A DNA stretch of 64,000 nt from Marifrigoribacter sp047730175 (lineage in GTDB: Bacteria > Bacteroidota > Bacteroidia > Flavobacteriales > Flavobacteriaceae): assembly GCF_047730175.1 (NCBI RefSeq), contig NZ_CP159833.1, forward strand, positions 1-64,000, given 5' to 3'. Under the pieces are notes generated by a model. The model saw nothing but the letters and a program-made list of their open reading frames with translations. It searched no databases and was not told where the DNA came from. A program made the position numbers and the translations under genes. Below, one piece after another: positions 8,894-21,556 of the stretch (within the stretch, counting starts at the first letter, position 1; each line of letters begins with the position of its first letter).

Positions 8894-8912
8894 GCCCCTA
8901 AAATTATTGAAA

Positions 8913-8952
8913 AAATACCCTTCGAAAATATTATTTTTTTTGAAGGGTATTT
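8913..8952 (+). terminator. Terminator after the DegP-type protease
   Basis: Perfect 11-bp inverted repeat AAATACCCTTC (8913-8923) / GAAGGGTATTT (8942-8952), with an 18-nt loop ending in a T-run. It sits 20 bp after the stop codon at 8893. The loop is long for an intrinsic terminator. Confidence 0.7.
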
Positions 8953-8967
8953 ATTTTGCCAAATAAC

Positions 8968-8998
8968 TTTCTCCATCATATATAAATAAGTATTTTTG
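8968..8998 (+). promoter_or_regulatory. gap promoter, TTT-N20-TATTTTTG
   Basis: TATTTTTG at 8991-8998 fits the TAnnTTTG -7 consensus, with TTT at 8968-8970 in the -33 position. It lies 34 bp before the GAPDH start codon and directly downstream of the protease terminator, so GAPDH is probably transcribed alone. Confidence 0.55.
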
Positions 8999-9032
8999 CA
9001 CAAAATTATAACCCTTTAAAAAACACATACCT

Positions 9033-10481
9033 ATGAGTTTTATTGATGTTTATGAAAAAGAACTTTCCTTTCAAACCGACCGCCGTAAAGCAACAGTAGA
9101 ATTTATTAAAATTGTAAGTGACTTATGGTACGACAAGTCAATTGAATTGGTGATTTTTAGAAACCAATTAATAGACCGTAATGTGAGTGATATTTTAAAT
9201 CTTCATAAATACGCTAAAGATTTTGTTGAAAAATCGATCTCTATTTTTGATTCTGTTGAAATAGCACAAGCAATTAGCTTATTAGATTTACCTCCATCAA
9301 AACTTGATATTGGTAAATTAACCTACGAATATCATTTACAAGATAATCAATACGAAGATGCTTTAGCTTTTGTAACTGACAAATTAAAAGATGCTAAAAA
9401 CGGAAATACCATCAAACCTAAAGATGTTGTATTATACGGTTTTGGTCGTATCGGAAGATTATTGGCTAGAGAATTAATGTCTCAAGCTGGTAAAGGTTCA
9501 CAAATGAGATTAAGAGCCATTGTAACTAGAGGTTCAATTGACCAAACTGTGTTAGAAAAAAGAGCTTCATTGTTACAGTATGATTCAGTTCATAACGATT
9601 TTAATGGAACAGTTTCTGTAGATCTTGAAAATAAAGCACTTGTAATTAATGGTACAACTGTTTATATAATTTCTGCAAATGCTCCAGAAGATATCGACTA
9701 TACTGCTTACGGTATTAAAGATGCGTTAATTATTGACAATACTGGCGCATTTCGTGATGATGCTGAATTAGCAAGACACTTAAAATCTAAAGGTGCTTCT
9801 AAAGTATTATTAACAGCTCCTGGGAAAGGAGTTCCAAATATTGTTCATGGTGTAAATCATAAAGAACATGATCCAAATATAGTAGATATTTTCTCTGCAG
9901 CTTCTTGTACTACAAACGCTATTACACCAGTACTTAAAGCAATGGAAGATACTTTAGGCGTTGTAAATGGACACTTAGAAACCATACATGCTTATACAAA
10001 TGACCAAAATTTGGTAGACAATATGCATAAGAAATATAGAAGAGGTCGTGCTGCAGCTTTAAACATGGTAATCACCGAAACTGGTGCTGGAAAAGCCGTA
10101 ACTAAAGCATTACCTTCTTTTGAAGGAAAATTAACCTCAAATGCAATTCGTGTTCCTGTACCAAACGGATCGCTGGCAATTCTTAGTTTAAGACTTGAAA
10201 AAAATACCACTGTAGAAGAATTAAATGCCATGATTAAAAGGTATGCTATGGAAGGTAATTTAGTAGAGCAAATCAAATATTCTCTAAACAATGAATTAGT
10301 GTCTAGCGATATCGTTGGTTCTTCTGCTCCATCAATTTTTGATAGTAAAGCTACGATCGTTACTGAGGATGGTAAGAACTGTGTATTATATGTTTGGTAT
10401 GATAATGAATATGGTTATAGCCATCAAGTGATTAGGTTAGCCAAACACATAGCTAAAGTTAGAAGGTTCACTTATTATTAG
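9033..10481 (+). CDS. gap: Glyceraldehyde-3-phosphate dehydrogenase (long form)
   Basis: Oxidative phosphorylation of glyceraldehyde-3-phosphate in glycolysis or its reverse. Seen: NAD-binding GFGRIGR near residue 136, active-site SAASCTTNAITP with Cys292, and the C-terminal WYDNEYGYSHQV. The protein is 482 residues, against about 335 for the usual enzyme. The extra 130 or so residues are an N-terminal helical extension (SFIDVYEKELSFQTDRRKA onward), a form I associate with Bacteroidota and some proteobacteria; its role is unknown. A terminator follows 20 bp after the stop. Confidence 0.95.
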   Translation: MSFIDVYEKELSFQTDRRKATVEFIKIVSDLWYDKSIELVIFRNQLIDRNVSDILNLHKYAKDFVEKSISIFDSVEIAQAISLLDLPPSKLDIGKLTYEYHLQDNQYEDALAFVTDKLKDAKNGNTIKPKDVVLYGFGRIGRLLARELMSQAGKGSQMRLRAIVTRGSIDQTVLEKRASLLQYDSVHNDFNGTVSVDLENKALVINGTTVYIISANAPEDIDYTAYGIKDALIIDNTGAFRDDAELARHLKSKGASKVLLTAPGKGVPNIVHGVNHKEHDPNIVDIFSAASCTTNAITPVLKAMEDTLGVVNGHLETIHAYTNDQNLVDNMHKKYRRGRAAALNMVITETGAGKAVTKALPSFEGKLTSNAIRVPVPNGSLAILSLRLEKNTTVEELNAMIKRYAMEGNLVEQIKYSLNNELVSSDIVGSSAPSIFDSKATIVTEDGKNCVLYVWYDNEYGYSHQVIRLAKHIAKVRRFTYY

Positions 10482-10535
10482 TGGAACTAAAATATATTTA
10501 TAAAAAGCCTTCAGTTATCCTGAAGGCTTTTTTAT
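10466..10535 (+). repeat. Direct repeat copy 1: GAPDH tail plus terminator
   Basis: The last codons of gap, its stop and its terminator (TTCACTTATTATTAGT... through AAGCCTTC...GAAGGCTTTTTT) recur with roughly 85 percent identity at 11602-11671, after the LamG gene. The two copies flank the intervening gene. Confidence 0.75.
10502..10532 (+). terminator. gap terminator
   Basis: Perfect 13-bp stem AAAAAGCCTTCAG (10502-10514) / CTGAAGGCTTTTT (10520-10532), loop TTATC, with a T-rich tail: a textbook intrinsic terminator. Confidence 0.9.
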
Positions 10536-10636
10536 TTTCTAATTTTAAAATACTACTCATAATTATATTGTATTAGCCCTCAAATTATATATTAAAAAAA
10601 TAATGTACTTTTATAAAAACTAACACACCATATATT

Positions 10637-11593
10637 ATGAAAAAGCAATTTATTTTTATACTAATGTGTCTTTCTTTATTTTTTTCAGGGTATGCACAGA
10701 TACCAACAGACGGATTGGTTGGGCATTATAATTTAGATGATGGCTTATATGAAGACTCAAGCCCATCGGAGCTCGATCTTGAGGTAGCAGGTATTGGAAT
10801 ACTATTTCCTGCTGATGATCGATTTGGAGAATCAGATCGAGCGTTACTTTTCATTAACGAATACTTGGATCTAATTTCTAACCCAAATGCTTTTAACTTT
10901 GATTCGGATAGTACTTTTTCATTATGTATTTGGATGGAAATAGGTGAATCTATTGTTGATTGGACTGGGATTCTAAATAACTGGAACGGTCCAGGAACTG
11001 GCGGCTATTATTTAGGTTTAAATCCAGACCAAGGAGTTCGTTGGAACGTTAATGGTCCAACCCCTATCGATTCAGGGTTTATTCCAACAGGAGAATGGAC
11101 CCATGTTGCTGCCACTTATAATGGTGTAGACTCAAAGCTATATATAAACGGAGAACTTGTAGGCACAGCTACTAACAATACTCCTATTTCAGCAAGTCCA
11201 TTACCTTTTAGTGTAGGTACTCAAGCTGATGCTCCTAATCGACAGTTTCCAGGGACATTAGATGATATTCTAGTGTACGATCGCGAATTAAGTTCAGAAG
11301 AAATAGAAGTTATTTTTAATGTGCTGTCAATTGAAGATATTGAAGCGTTTGCTTCTAAAATAAAAGTATTTCCAAATCCAACTGCCGCAGCTATAACTAT
11401 TTCATACGATCGTACTTTAGGAAGGATAAGCGATTATAGCATTTCAGATCTTCAAGGACGAATTATTTTTTCGAATGAATTGAAAGGACTTGATAGCGCT
11501 ATAGATTTAAGCCTAATGAACAGTGGTGTTTATATAATATCATTTAAAACTATTGATGGTATTACTATAACAAAGAAAATCATTAAAATATAA
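10637..11593 (+). CDS. Secreted LamG/concanavalin-like protein with type IX sorting domain
   Basis: A 318-residue extracellular protein. Seen: a signal peptide (residues 1-20, ending SGYAQ), one LamG/jelly-roll domain from about 25 to 225 with FSLCIWM, GEWTHVAATYNG and KLYINGELVGT, ending in DDILVYDRELSSEEI, then a type A sorting domain from KIKVFPNPTAAAITIS to TITKKIIKI. Such domains bind carbohydrate or act in adhesion; there is no catalytic module here. The gene sits between two copies of the GAPDH tail and terminator, which points to insertion by duplication or recombination. Confidence 0.87.
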   Translation: MKKQFIFILMCLSLFFSGYAQIPTDGLVGHYNLDDGLYEDSSPSELDLEVAGIGILFPADDRFGESDRALLFINEYLDLISNPNAFNFDSDSTFSLCIWMEIGESIVDWTGILNNWNGPGTGGYYLGLNPDQGVRWNVNGPTPIDSGFIPTGEWTHVAATYNGVDSKLYINGELVGTATNNTPISASPLPFSVGTQADAPNRQFPGTLDDILVYDRELSSEEIEVIFNVLSIEDIEAFASKIKVFPNPTAAAITISYDRTLGRISDYSISDLQGRIIFSNELKGLDSAIDLSLMNSGVYIISFKTIDGITITKKIIKI

Positions 11594-11601
11594 TTGACAA
11601 G

Positions 11602-11671
11602 ATTCACTTATTACTAGTAGATGTTAAAATATATTTAAAAAAGCCTTCCGTATATCTGAAGGCTTTTTTTA
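11602..11671 (+). repeat. Direct repeat copy 2: GAPDH tail plus terminator
   Basis: TTCACTTATTACTAGT and the following AAAATATATTTA run plus hairpin repeat the end of gap (copy 1 at 10466-10535). Here the sequence is noncoding because the LamG gene already ended at 11593. The sequence matches the GAPDH tail down to its stop-codon context. Confidence 0.75.
11637..11669 (+). terminator. Terminator after the LamG gene
   Basis: Perfect 12-bp stem AAAAAAGCCTTC (11637-11648) / GAAGGCTTTTTT (11658-11669) with a 9-nt loop. It shares the stem core with the gap terminator, as expected if the two are duplicates. Confidence 0.88.
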
Positions 11672-11696
11672 TGCTTATTTTTGTAAAAAAAAATCC

Positions 11697-14054
11697 TTGA
11701 AAAAAACACTCTTCCTATTATTCCTTTTTAGCAATATTCTTTTTGGTCAAGAAAAATACACGTTAAGTGGAACCTTAATTGAAACTGAAACAGGTGAAAC
11801 TTTAATTGGAGTCAATGTTTTAATTCCTAGCCTGCAAACAGGTGCAATTACAAACGAATATGGATATTATTCAATCACATTACTAGAAGGTGAATATGAA
11901 GTGTTCTACAGTAGTTTAGGGTTTAATACTGAAAAGACTACCATTAATTTAATAGAAAATATAATTAAAAATGTTTCTCTTGCTGAAAACCTAGAACAAT
12001 TAGATGCAGTAATTATAGAGGTAGACAACGAGAAACTAAACATTCGTGACCCTCAAATGAGTGTCAATACACTTAATTCTAAAACAATAAAAAACATCCC
12101 TGTAGTTTTAGGTGAAGCTGATGTTTTAAAAGCTTTAACTTTATTACCAGGTGTTACAAATGCTGGCGAAGGAGCTAGTGGATTTAATGTACGTGGTGGG
12201 GCTGCAGATCAAAATTTAGTACTTTTAGATGAAGCTACTTTGTATAGTTCCTCTCACCTATTTGGGTTTTTCTCTGTTTTTAATCCTGATGCAATTAAGG
12301 ATCTCACCTTATATAAAGGAGGAATTCCAGCTAAATTTGGCGGACGAATTTCATCTGTTTTAGACATTTATCAGAAGGATGGTAATAAGAAAAAATTTAA
12401 AGGTACTGGAGGTATTGGTTTAGTGGCTAGTAGATTATTATTGGAAGGCCCTATTAAAAAAGACACTGCCTCTTTCTTAATTGGAGGTAGAAGTAGTTAT
12501 GCACACCTTTTTCTTCCTTTGTTTGATAATGATAACATCGCTTATTTTTACGATTTAAATACCAAAGTAAGTTATAATGTAAACGATAATAATAAACTAT
12601 TCCTTTCTGGATACTTTGGTAGAGATGTCTTTAGAATCAGCGATAGCTTTTCAAATACCTTTGGGAATACGACTTTAAATTTGCGTTGGAATCATTTATT
12701 TAATGAAAAATTGTTCTCTAACCTTTCTTTAATTTATTCAGATTATTACTATGGTTTAGAACTTACTTTTGTAGATTTTCAGTTTGATAGTGGAATACAA
12801 AACATGAATTTAAAATATGATTTTACCCATTATCTTTCAGATAAAATAGATCTTCATTATGGGTTAAATAGTATTTATTACAAATTCAATCCCGGTAATA
12901 TTAAACCCTTAGGCGATTCTTCAGGTATCAACCCTTTAAAATTAACCGATAAGTTTGCTTTTGAAAATGGTTTATATGTAGATGCTGAATTTAAAATATC
13001 TGAAAAATTAGCCATTCAAGCTGGTTTAAGACTTTCAACATTTAATAGATTGGGGCAAGATGAATTACAAGTCTATGAAAATGGCAACTCTATTATTTAT
13101 AATTCAGAATTAGATATTTATCAAAAAGCATCTCCAATAGATACGCTAAACTTTAAACGTTCTGAAACAATAAGATCGTTTGCCAATTTAGAGCCAAGAT
13201 TATCAATAGCATATCTATTAAATGAAACTTCCTCAGTAAAGTTAAGCTACAATAGAATGAGTCAGTACATTCATTTAATTTCTAATACTACTTCTCCTAC
13301 TCCATTCGACATTTACGTTCCTAGTGGTAAATACATAGAGCCACAACTAGCGGACCAAGTTGCAATAGGATATTTTAAAACGTTTAATAATTATTCTTTT
13401 GCTGTTGAATCTTTCTATAAAAAAGTAAGCAACCGATTAGATTATGTAGATGATGCAGATTTAATTGCTAACAATGCTGTTGAACAAATTCTTTTAAAAG
13501 GAGAAGCTAGAGCCTATGGTTTAGAACTACTTTTCAGAAAAGACAAAGGAAAACTAAAAGGATGGATTGCTTATACTCTTTCAAAAAGTGAACAAAAAAC
13601 ACCTGGCAGAAATAATACAGAATCAGGTATAAATAATGGCAATTGGTATAATTCTCCTTGGGATAAAACCCATGACATTTCGATTACAGCACAATATGAA
13701 TTTTCAAAAAAATGGCTTTTTGGAGCGAATTTAGTATACCAAACAGGTCAGCCAACCACCTATCCTTTAGGTCAGTATGAGTTTAATGACTTAGTAATAC
13801 CTGTCTATGAAGATAGAAATAGTAGTCGATTAAGTTCTTACCATCATATAGACATTTCAGCAACATGGACCCCAAAACCTAATTCGAAAAAAAGATGGAA
13901 AAGTGAATGGGTTTTCAGTATCTATAATTTGTACAACCGGAAAAATGCTGCCTCAGTTTCATTTAGAGAAAACACTGATATTCAAAAAAATGAAGCAGTC
14001 AAACTTTCAATTTTTGGCATCATACCTTCAGTAACCTATAATTTTAAATTTTAA
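11697..14054 (+). CDS. TonB-dependent outer-membrane receptor with carboxypeptidase-like domain
   Basis: Outer-membrane active transporter of 785 residues. Seen: a signal peptide (KKTLFLLFLFSNILFGQ), an N-terminal CarboxypepD_reg-like domain (TLIETETGETLIGVNVLIPS, about 20-105), a plug with VLGEADVLKALTLLPGV and GFNVRGGAADQNLVLLDEAT (120-220), then a beta-barrel to the end (VTYNFKF, terminal Phe). The start codon is TTG at 11697: the only nearby upstream ATG is out of frame and stops at once. It is followed 3 bp later by a DUF4249 lipoprotein, its probable surface partner. The substrate is unknown. Confidence 0.92.
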   Translation: MKKTLFLLFLFSNILFGQEKYTLSGTLIETETGETLIGVNVLIPSLQTGAITNEYGYYSITLLEGEYEVFYSSLGFNTEKTTINLIENIIKNVSLAENLEQLDAVIIEVDNEKLNIRDPQMSVNTLNSKTIKNIPVVLGEADVLKALTLLPGVTNAGEGASGFNVRGGAADQNLVLLDEATLYSSSHLFGFFSVFNPDAIKDLTLYKGGIPAKFGGRISSVLDIYQKDGNKKKFKGTGGIGLVASRLLLEGPIKKDTASFLIGGRSSYAHLFLPLFDNDNIAYFYDLNTKVSYNVNDNNKLFLSGYFGRDVFRISDSFSNTFGNTTLNLRWNHLFNEKLFSNLSLIYSDYYYGLELTFVDFQFDSGIQNMNLKYDFTHYLSDKIDLHYGLNSIYYKFNPGNIKPLGDSSGINPLKLTDKFAFENGLYVDAEFKISEKLAIQAGLRLSTFNRLGQDELQVYENGNSIIYNSELDIYQKASPIDTLNFKRSETIRSFANLEPRLSIAYLLNETSSVKLSYNRMSQYIHLISNTTSPTPFDIYVPSGKYIEPQLADQVAIGYFKTFNNYSFAVESFYKKVSNRLDYVDDADLIANNAVEQILLKGEARAYGLELLFRKDKGKLKGWIAYTLSKSEQKTPGRNNTESGINNGNWYNSPWDKTHDISITAQYEFSKKWLFGANLVYQTGQPTTYPLGQYEFNDLVIPVYEDRNSSRLSSYHHIDISATWTPKPNSKKRWKSEWVFSIYNLYNRKNAASVSFRENTDIQKNEAVKLSIFGIIPSVTYNFKF

Positions 14055-14057
14055 TCT

Positions 14058-14855
14058 ATGAGAGCAATTTATTTAGTATTATTTTTTGGATTACTTTGTT
14101 CATGTGAAGAGGTAATAGAGGTAGATTTAAATACAAGCGAACCACGTTTAGTGATTGAAGCAAGTATCAATCTTTTAGAGGACGGCACTTCAAACCCATC
14201 TGTAAAGCTTACTACAACAGCACCTTTTTTCGATGATGAGATTCCTTTTGTAACAAATGCTATCGTAACAATTACTTCTGATACTGGAGAGATTTTTGAT
14301 TTTGAACACATAGAGTTTGGAGTCTATAAAAATACTCTAATACCTGAATTTAATGTAAACTATACTCTTGAAATTCTATATAATGATGAAATCTATACAG
14401 CAACTCAACAGTTAATCTCTTCTGTCCCAATTGAATTTGTAGAACAAAGAAATGACGGTGGATTTACAGGTGATGAAGTTGAAATTAAAGCGTTTTTTAC
14501 AGATCCTGGAGGTGAAGAAAATTATTACTTTTTTGAAGCAAGATCCGAAAAAGGATCTGTTTTAGATACGTATGAAGATGTGTTCTTTGATGGCAATCAG
14601 ATATTTGGAATTTATTCTGTAGAAGATTTAGAAACTAATGATGAAATAGACTTTAATCTATATGGAGTAGATCGGCAGTTTTACAATTTCATGTTGATTT
14701 TACTACAACAAGGATCTGATGATACAGGAGGTCCATTTGAGACACAACCTGCAACCGTAAGAGGTAATGTTATTAATAATACGAATTCAGAAAATTTTCC
14801 TTTAGGTTATTTTAGAATTTCCCAAACGTATACATTTAATTATACCGTAGAGTAA
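14058..14855 (+). CDS. DUF4249 family outer-membrane lipoprotein
   Basis: A 265-residue lipoprotein with lipobox LLCSC (Cys16), then EEVIEVDLNTSEPRLVIEA, the characteristic opening of DUF4249 proteins, which typically sit next to a TonB-dependent receptor. The rest is beta-rich with acidic stretches. It follows the receptor by 3 bp and is presumably co-transcribed with it as a receptor-lipoprotein pair analogous to SusCD. The ligand is not inferable. Confidence 0.85.
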   Translation: MRAIYLVLFFGLLCSCEEVIEVDLNTSEPRLVIEASINLLEDGTSNPSVKLTTTAPFFDDEIPFVTNAIVTITSDTGEIFDFEHIEFGVYKNTLIPEFNVNYTLEILYNDEIYTATQQLISSVPIEFVEQRNDGGFTGDEVEIKAFFTDPGGEENYYFFEARSEKGSVLDTYEDVFFDGNQIFGIYSVEDLETNDEIDFNLYGVDRQFYNFMLILLQQGSDDTGGPFETQPATVRGNVINNTNSENFPLGYFRISQTYTFNYTVE

Positions 14856-14889
14856 AATGCTATTTCAATTATTATTGTAATTTTGTCTC

Positions 14890-15705
14890 ATGGATTTTAT
14901 TAAAACAACTGAAAAAGATTCTAAATATCAAGGTTTAGAAAAAATGACCGTTTCTCAATTACTAGAGAACATCAATTCTGAAGATAAAACAGTTCCTCTT
15001 GCGGTTGAAAAAGCCATTCCACAAATAAAAAAAGTAACTCAAAAAGTAGTTGAACAATTATCTAAAGGAGGTCGTCTTTTTTATATTGGCTCTGGTACTA
15101 GTGGCCGTTTAGGCGTTGTAGATGCTAGTGAATGCCCTCCAACCTTTGGTGTTTCTCATGATGTTGTAATTGGACTTATCGCAGGTGGTGACCCTGCCAT
15201 TCGAATGGCTGTAGAAAATGCTGAAGATTCCAAAACCCAAGGATGGAAAGATCTTAAAGAACATCATATTTCTAAAAAAGATATCGTCATAGGCATTGCT
15301 GCATCTGGAACCACTCCTTATGTTATTTCAGCATTAATTGAGTGCAATAAGCATCAAATACCTACAGCATGTATAACTTCTAACCACAATAGTCCATTGT
15401 CAAATACGGCAATTGATCCGATTGAGGTGATTGTTGGCCCTGAGTTTGTGACTGGTAGTTCTAGAATGAAAGCTGGTACTGCTCAAAAGTTAGTCCTTAA
15501 TATGATTTCTACAGCAACCATGATCCGGTTAGGAAAAGTAAAAGGTAACAAAATGGTAGATATGCAATTAAGTAATAGTAAATTGGTAGATCGTGGCACT
15601 AAAATGATCATGATCGAATTAAATATTGGCCAAAAAGAAGCTAAAAATCTATTAAAGAAACATAATAGCGTCCGTATAGCAATTTTAAATTATCGCAATG
15701 AGTGA
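14890..15705 (+). CDS. murQ: N-acetylmuramic acid 6-phosphate etherase
   Basis: Cleaves the lactyl ether of MurNAc-6-phosphate to give GlcNAc-6-phosphate during peptidoglycan recycling. Seen: an N-terminal segment LEKMTVSQLLENINSEDKTV, the SIS domain with GGRLFYIGSGTSGRLGVVDA, the conserved SECPPTFGV, and VTGSSRMKAGTAQKLVLNM. At 271 residues it is a little shorter than the common 300. A TAATTTTG element ends 4 bp before the ATG, so transcription might begin almost at the start codon. It overlaps the following small gene by 8 bp. Confidence 0.94.
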   Translation: MDFIKTTEKDSKYQGLEKMTVSQLLENINSEDKTVPLAVEKAIPQIKKVTQKVVEQLSKGGRLFYIGSGTSGRLGVVDASECPPTFGVSHDVVIGLIAGGDPAIRMAVENAEDSKTQGWKDLKEHHISKKDIVIGIAASGTTPYVISALIECNKHQIPTACITSNHNSPLSNTAIDPIEVIVGPEFVTGSSRMKAGTAQKLVLNMISTATMIRLGKVKGNKMVDMQLSNSKLVDRGTKMIMIELNIGQKEAKNLLKKHNSVRIAILNYRNE

Positions 15706-15922
15706 AAAACACACAGATCATAAACTTTTAGCAAAAGGATTAAAATATATGGCAATTACTTTACCATTGCTGTTTTTATGCCCTTATTTAATCACATTAT
15801 CCTTTCTTAATAAAGATAATTATACATTCTATATATTTTTTATTCTAGGGATAATTGCAGGTGGATTTGCATTTTTCTTCTTTTACAAAGGCATTAAAAC
15901 CTTGATGGACTCGATATTTTAA
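15698..15922 (+). CDS. DUF6095 family small membrane protein
   Basis: A 74-residue protein with two predicted transmembrane helices (about 18-36 and 43-64) separated by a short loop, and a charged N-terminus. I match it to DUF6095, a short membrane family found next to murQ in flavobacteria. Function unknown. It overlaps the end of murQ by 8 bp and is almost certainly translated from the same mRNA. Confidence 0.75.
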   Translation: MSEKHTDHKLLAKGLKYMAITLPLLFLCPYLITLSFLNKDNYTFYIFFILGIIAGGFAFFFFYKGIKTLMDSIF

Positions 15923-16110
15923 TTTTTTGAGGGCAAGTCTTTTAATGAAAAATTAAAGACCGGGCTATCCATTATATCTCTGCAAAAAGCAGAGGATGCC
16001 ATTTCAAATACAAAACATTCACGATTTCCCATTTATTAAATATTTAGGAGGAGTAATCCCTCTTGCAGACATTTACGTTCTAAATAAACTCTTCGCCTAT
16101 AATTAAATTT

Positions 16111-16205
16111 AGCTTTCAGTTTAGCACAAAAAAAAGACCCAACCAAATAAATGATTGAGTCTTAAAGAAGGCGTGTCTCTACTCTGACCTAGTAGTAATT
16201 ACCTA
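16111..16205 (-). pseudogene. Decayed duplicate of the 5S rRNA 3' end and terminator
   Basis: Positions 16111-16173 repeat 16307-16369 almost exactly (offset 196 bp): a shared leader AGCTTTCAGTTTA, the terminator hairpin (16128-16163) and the first bases of the 5S 3' end. Beyond 16174 similarity to 5S decays but blocks such as ACTCT, AGTAGTA and TACC remain in register. This looks like a remnant of a second 5S gene. Confidence 0.7.
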
Positions 16206-16240
16206 TAAGAAGGTGTCATGATATACTAAAACAGTAAACT

Positions 16241-16279
16241 CTCTAGATTTCATGCTATTTTAGTGTACAAAATCTAGAG
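16241..16279. repeat. Hairpin CTCTAGATTT / AAATCTAGAG
   Basis: Perfect 10-bp inverted repeat, arms 16241-16250 and 16270-16279, loop 19 nt. It lies between the 5S remnant and the real 5S terminator and resembles the CTCTAGAG hairpin at 16588. Confidence 0.65.
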
Positions 16280-16323
16280 GTTTAGCTACCACCGTTTATT
16301 GGTATAAGCTTTCAGTTTATTGC

Positions 16324-16359
16324 AAAAAAAAGACCCAACCAAATAAATGATTGAGTCTT
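16324..16359 (-). terminator. rRNA operon terminator
   Basis: On the minus strand AAGACTCAA pairs with TTGGGTCTT (one G-U pair) around a 12-nt loop and runs into eight T residues. It begins right after the 5S rRNA 3' end, the expected place for the rrn terminator. Confidence 0.85.
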
Positions 16360-16360
16360 A

Positions 16361-16470
16361 AAGAAGGCGGTGACCTACTCTTCCACCAGTAGTAGTACCA
16401 TCGGCGCAAACGGGCTTAACTTCTCTGTTCGGAAAGGTAAGAGGTGAGCCCCGTCGCTATAACCACCTTA
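16361..16470 (-). rRNA. rrf: 5S ribosomal RNA
   Basis: On the minus strand the sequence opens with AAGGTGGTTATAGCGACGGG, contains CCGAACAGAGAAGTTAAGCCC and closes with GGTCACCGCCTT, which pairs with the opening to form helix I. The length of about 110 nt is normal. It is the last gene of the rRNA operon; ends are approximate by a few bases. Confidence 0.93.
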
Positions 16471-16587
16471 GTTTTAAGTCGGATCTTTTCATCAGACTGT
16501 CCGCATAGCGAACAAATAACATAACATAAAGAAAAAAGAAATACAAAGTTAAATAAATTAATCAAAGCTTATAAAAAGAGTTAGCTC

Positions 16588-16613
16588 CTCCTCTAGAGTA
16601 AACTCTAGAGGAG
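16588..16613. repeat. 12-bp perfect palindrome between 23S and 5S
   Basis: CTCCTCTAGAGT (16588-16599) and ACTCTAGAGGAG (16602-16613) form a perfect 12-bp stem with a 2-nt loop, 15 bp from the 23S 3' end. Either an rRNA processing signal or a short palindromic element; no U-tract follows. Confidence 0.75.
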
Positions 16614-16627
16614 AAAGCGACGTACAT

Positions 16628-19455
<2,828 letters not shown>

Positions 19456-19576
19456 ACTTTTTGCTCTTTTAATGAGTTTAATTTAATATTTCGTATATCA
19501 CTATACTAATATTATTACTTTTCTTGTATTTCTTTTTCCAATATGTCAATGAACGTTTTCAGCCTAATGCTGATTG

Positions 19577-19650
19577 TGGAGAATATCGGAGTCGAACCGA
19601 TGACCTCCTGCGTGCAAGGCAGGCGCTCTAGCCAGCTGAGCTAATCCCCC
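19577..19650 (-). tRNA. tRNA-Ala (anticodon TGC)
   Basis: Cloverleaf on the minus strand: acceptor GGGGGAT pairs with ATTCTCC (two G-U pairs), D-arm GCTCAGCTGGCTAGAGC, anticodon stem CCTGC/GCAGG around loop CTTGCAC, T-arm with GGTTCGACTCC. CCA is not encoded. It lies in the 16S-23S spacer. Confidence 0.96.
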
Positions 19651-19666
19651 ATTTGTTTCAGTTGTC

Positions 19667-19694
19667 GGTTATCAGTTAACAGTTATCAGTTAAT
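19667..19694. repeat. Short tandem GTTATCAGTTAA repeat in the rRNA spacer
   Basis: GTTATCAGTTAA occurs twice in direct order within the gap between the two tRNA genes. A related CAG-TATTCAG pattern appears at 19872-19896 just upstream of tRNA-Ile. No function is apparent. Confidence 0.5.
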
Positions 19695-19788
19695 TGATGA
19701 CTTATACGTCAACTTGGGATACCCAACTTCTAAAATTTCCTTCAATATATAATCATGAACGTCAATAAATATTGCTATCTATTGCTTG

Positions 19789-19862
19789 TAGTCTCAGGCA
19801 GACTCGAACTGCCGACCTCTACATTATCAGTGTAGCGCTCTAACCAGCTGAGCTATGAGACT
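19789..19862 (-). tRNA. tRNA-Ile (anticodon GAT)
   Basis: Cloverleaf on the minus strand: acceptor AGTCTCA pairs fully with TGAGACT, D-arm GCTCAGCTGGTTAGAGC, anticodon stem CTACA/TGTAG around loop CTGATAA, T-arm GCAGTTCGAGTCTGC. CCA is not encoded. Spacer tRNA of the rRNA operon. Confidence 0.96.
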
Positions 19863-20033
19863 GTTTTATTCAGTCCGCAGCATTCAGTATTCAGAAAGTA
19901 GAAAAAACTACTATCATCTGATACTTCAGACTTATTTAATATTTAAAATTGACAGCTAAACCAAGTAAAAACTTAGATCTCTTTAAAGATCTTCTTGTCG
20001 TATCTCCTGTTTAATTCTCATTAAACAAGCTCT

Positions 20034-21556
<1,523 letters not shown>

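Larger units (their letters stand above)
15923..16323. other. Intergenic region between the DUF6095 gene and the rRNA operon
   Basis: 400 bp without an intact gene. It holds a stop-to-stop frame of some 42 codons with no start codon (about 15928-16039, ending SRFPIY), an imperfect hairpin CTCTGC-AAAAA-GCAGAG (15978-15994), a decayed copy of the 5S rRNA end and its terminator (16111-16205), and a 10-bp hairpin built on CTCTAGATTT (16241-16279). The forward operon ending with the DUF6095 gene has no clear terminator here. Confidence 0.6.
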
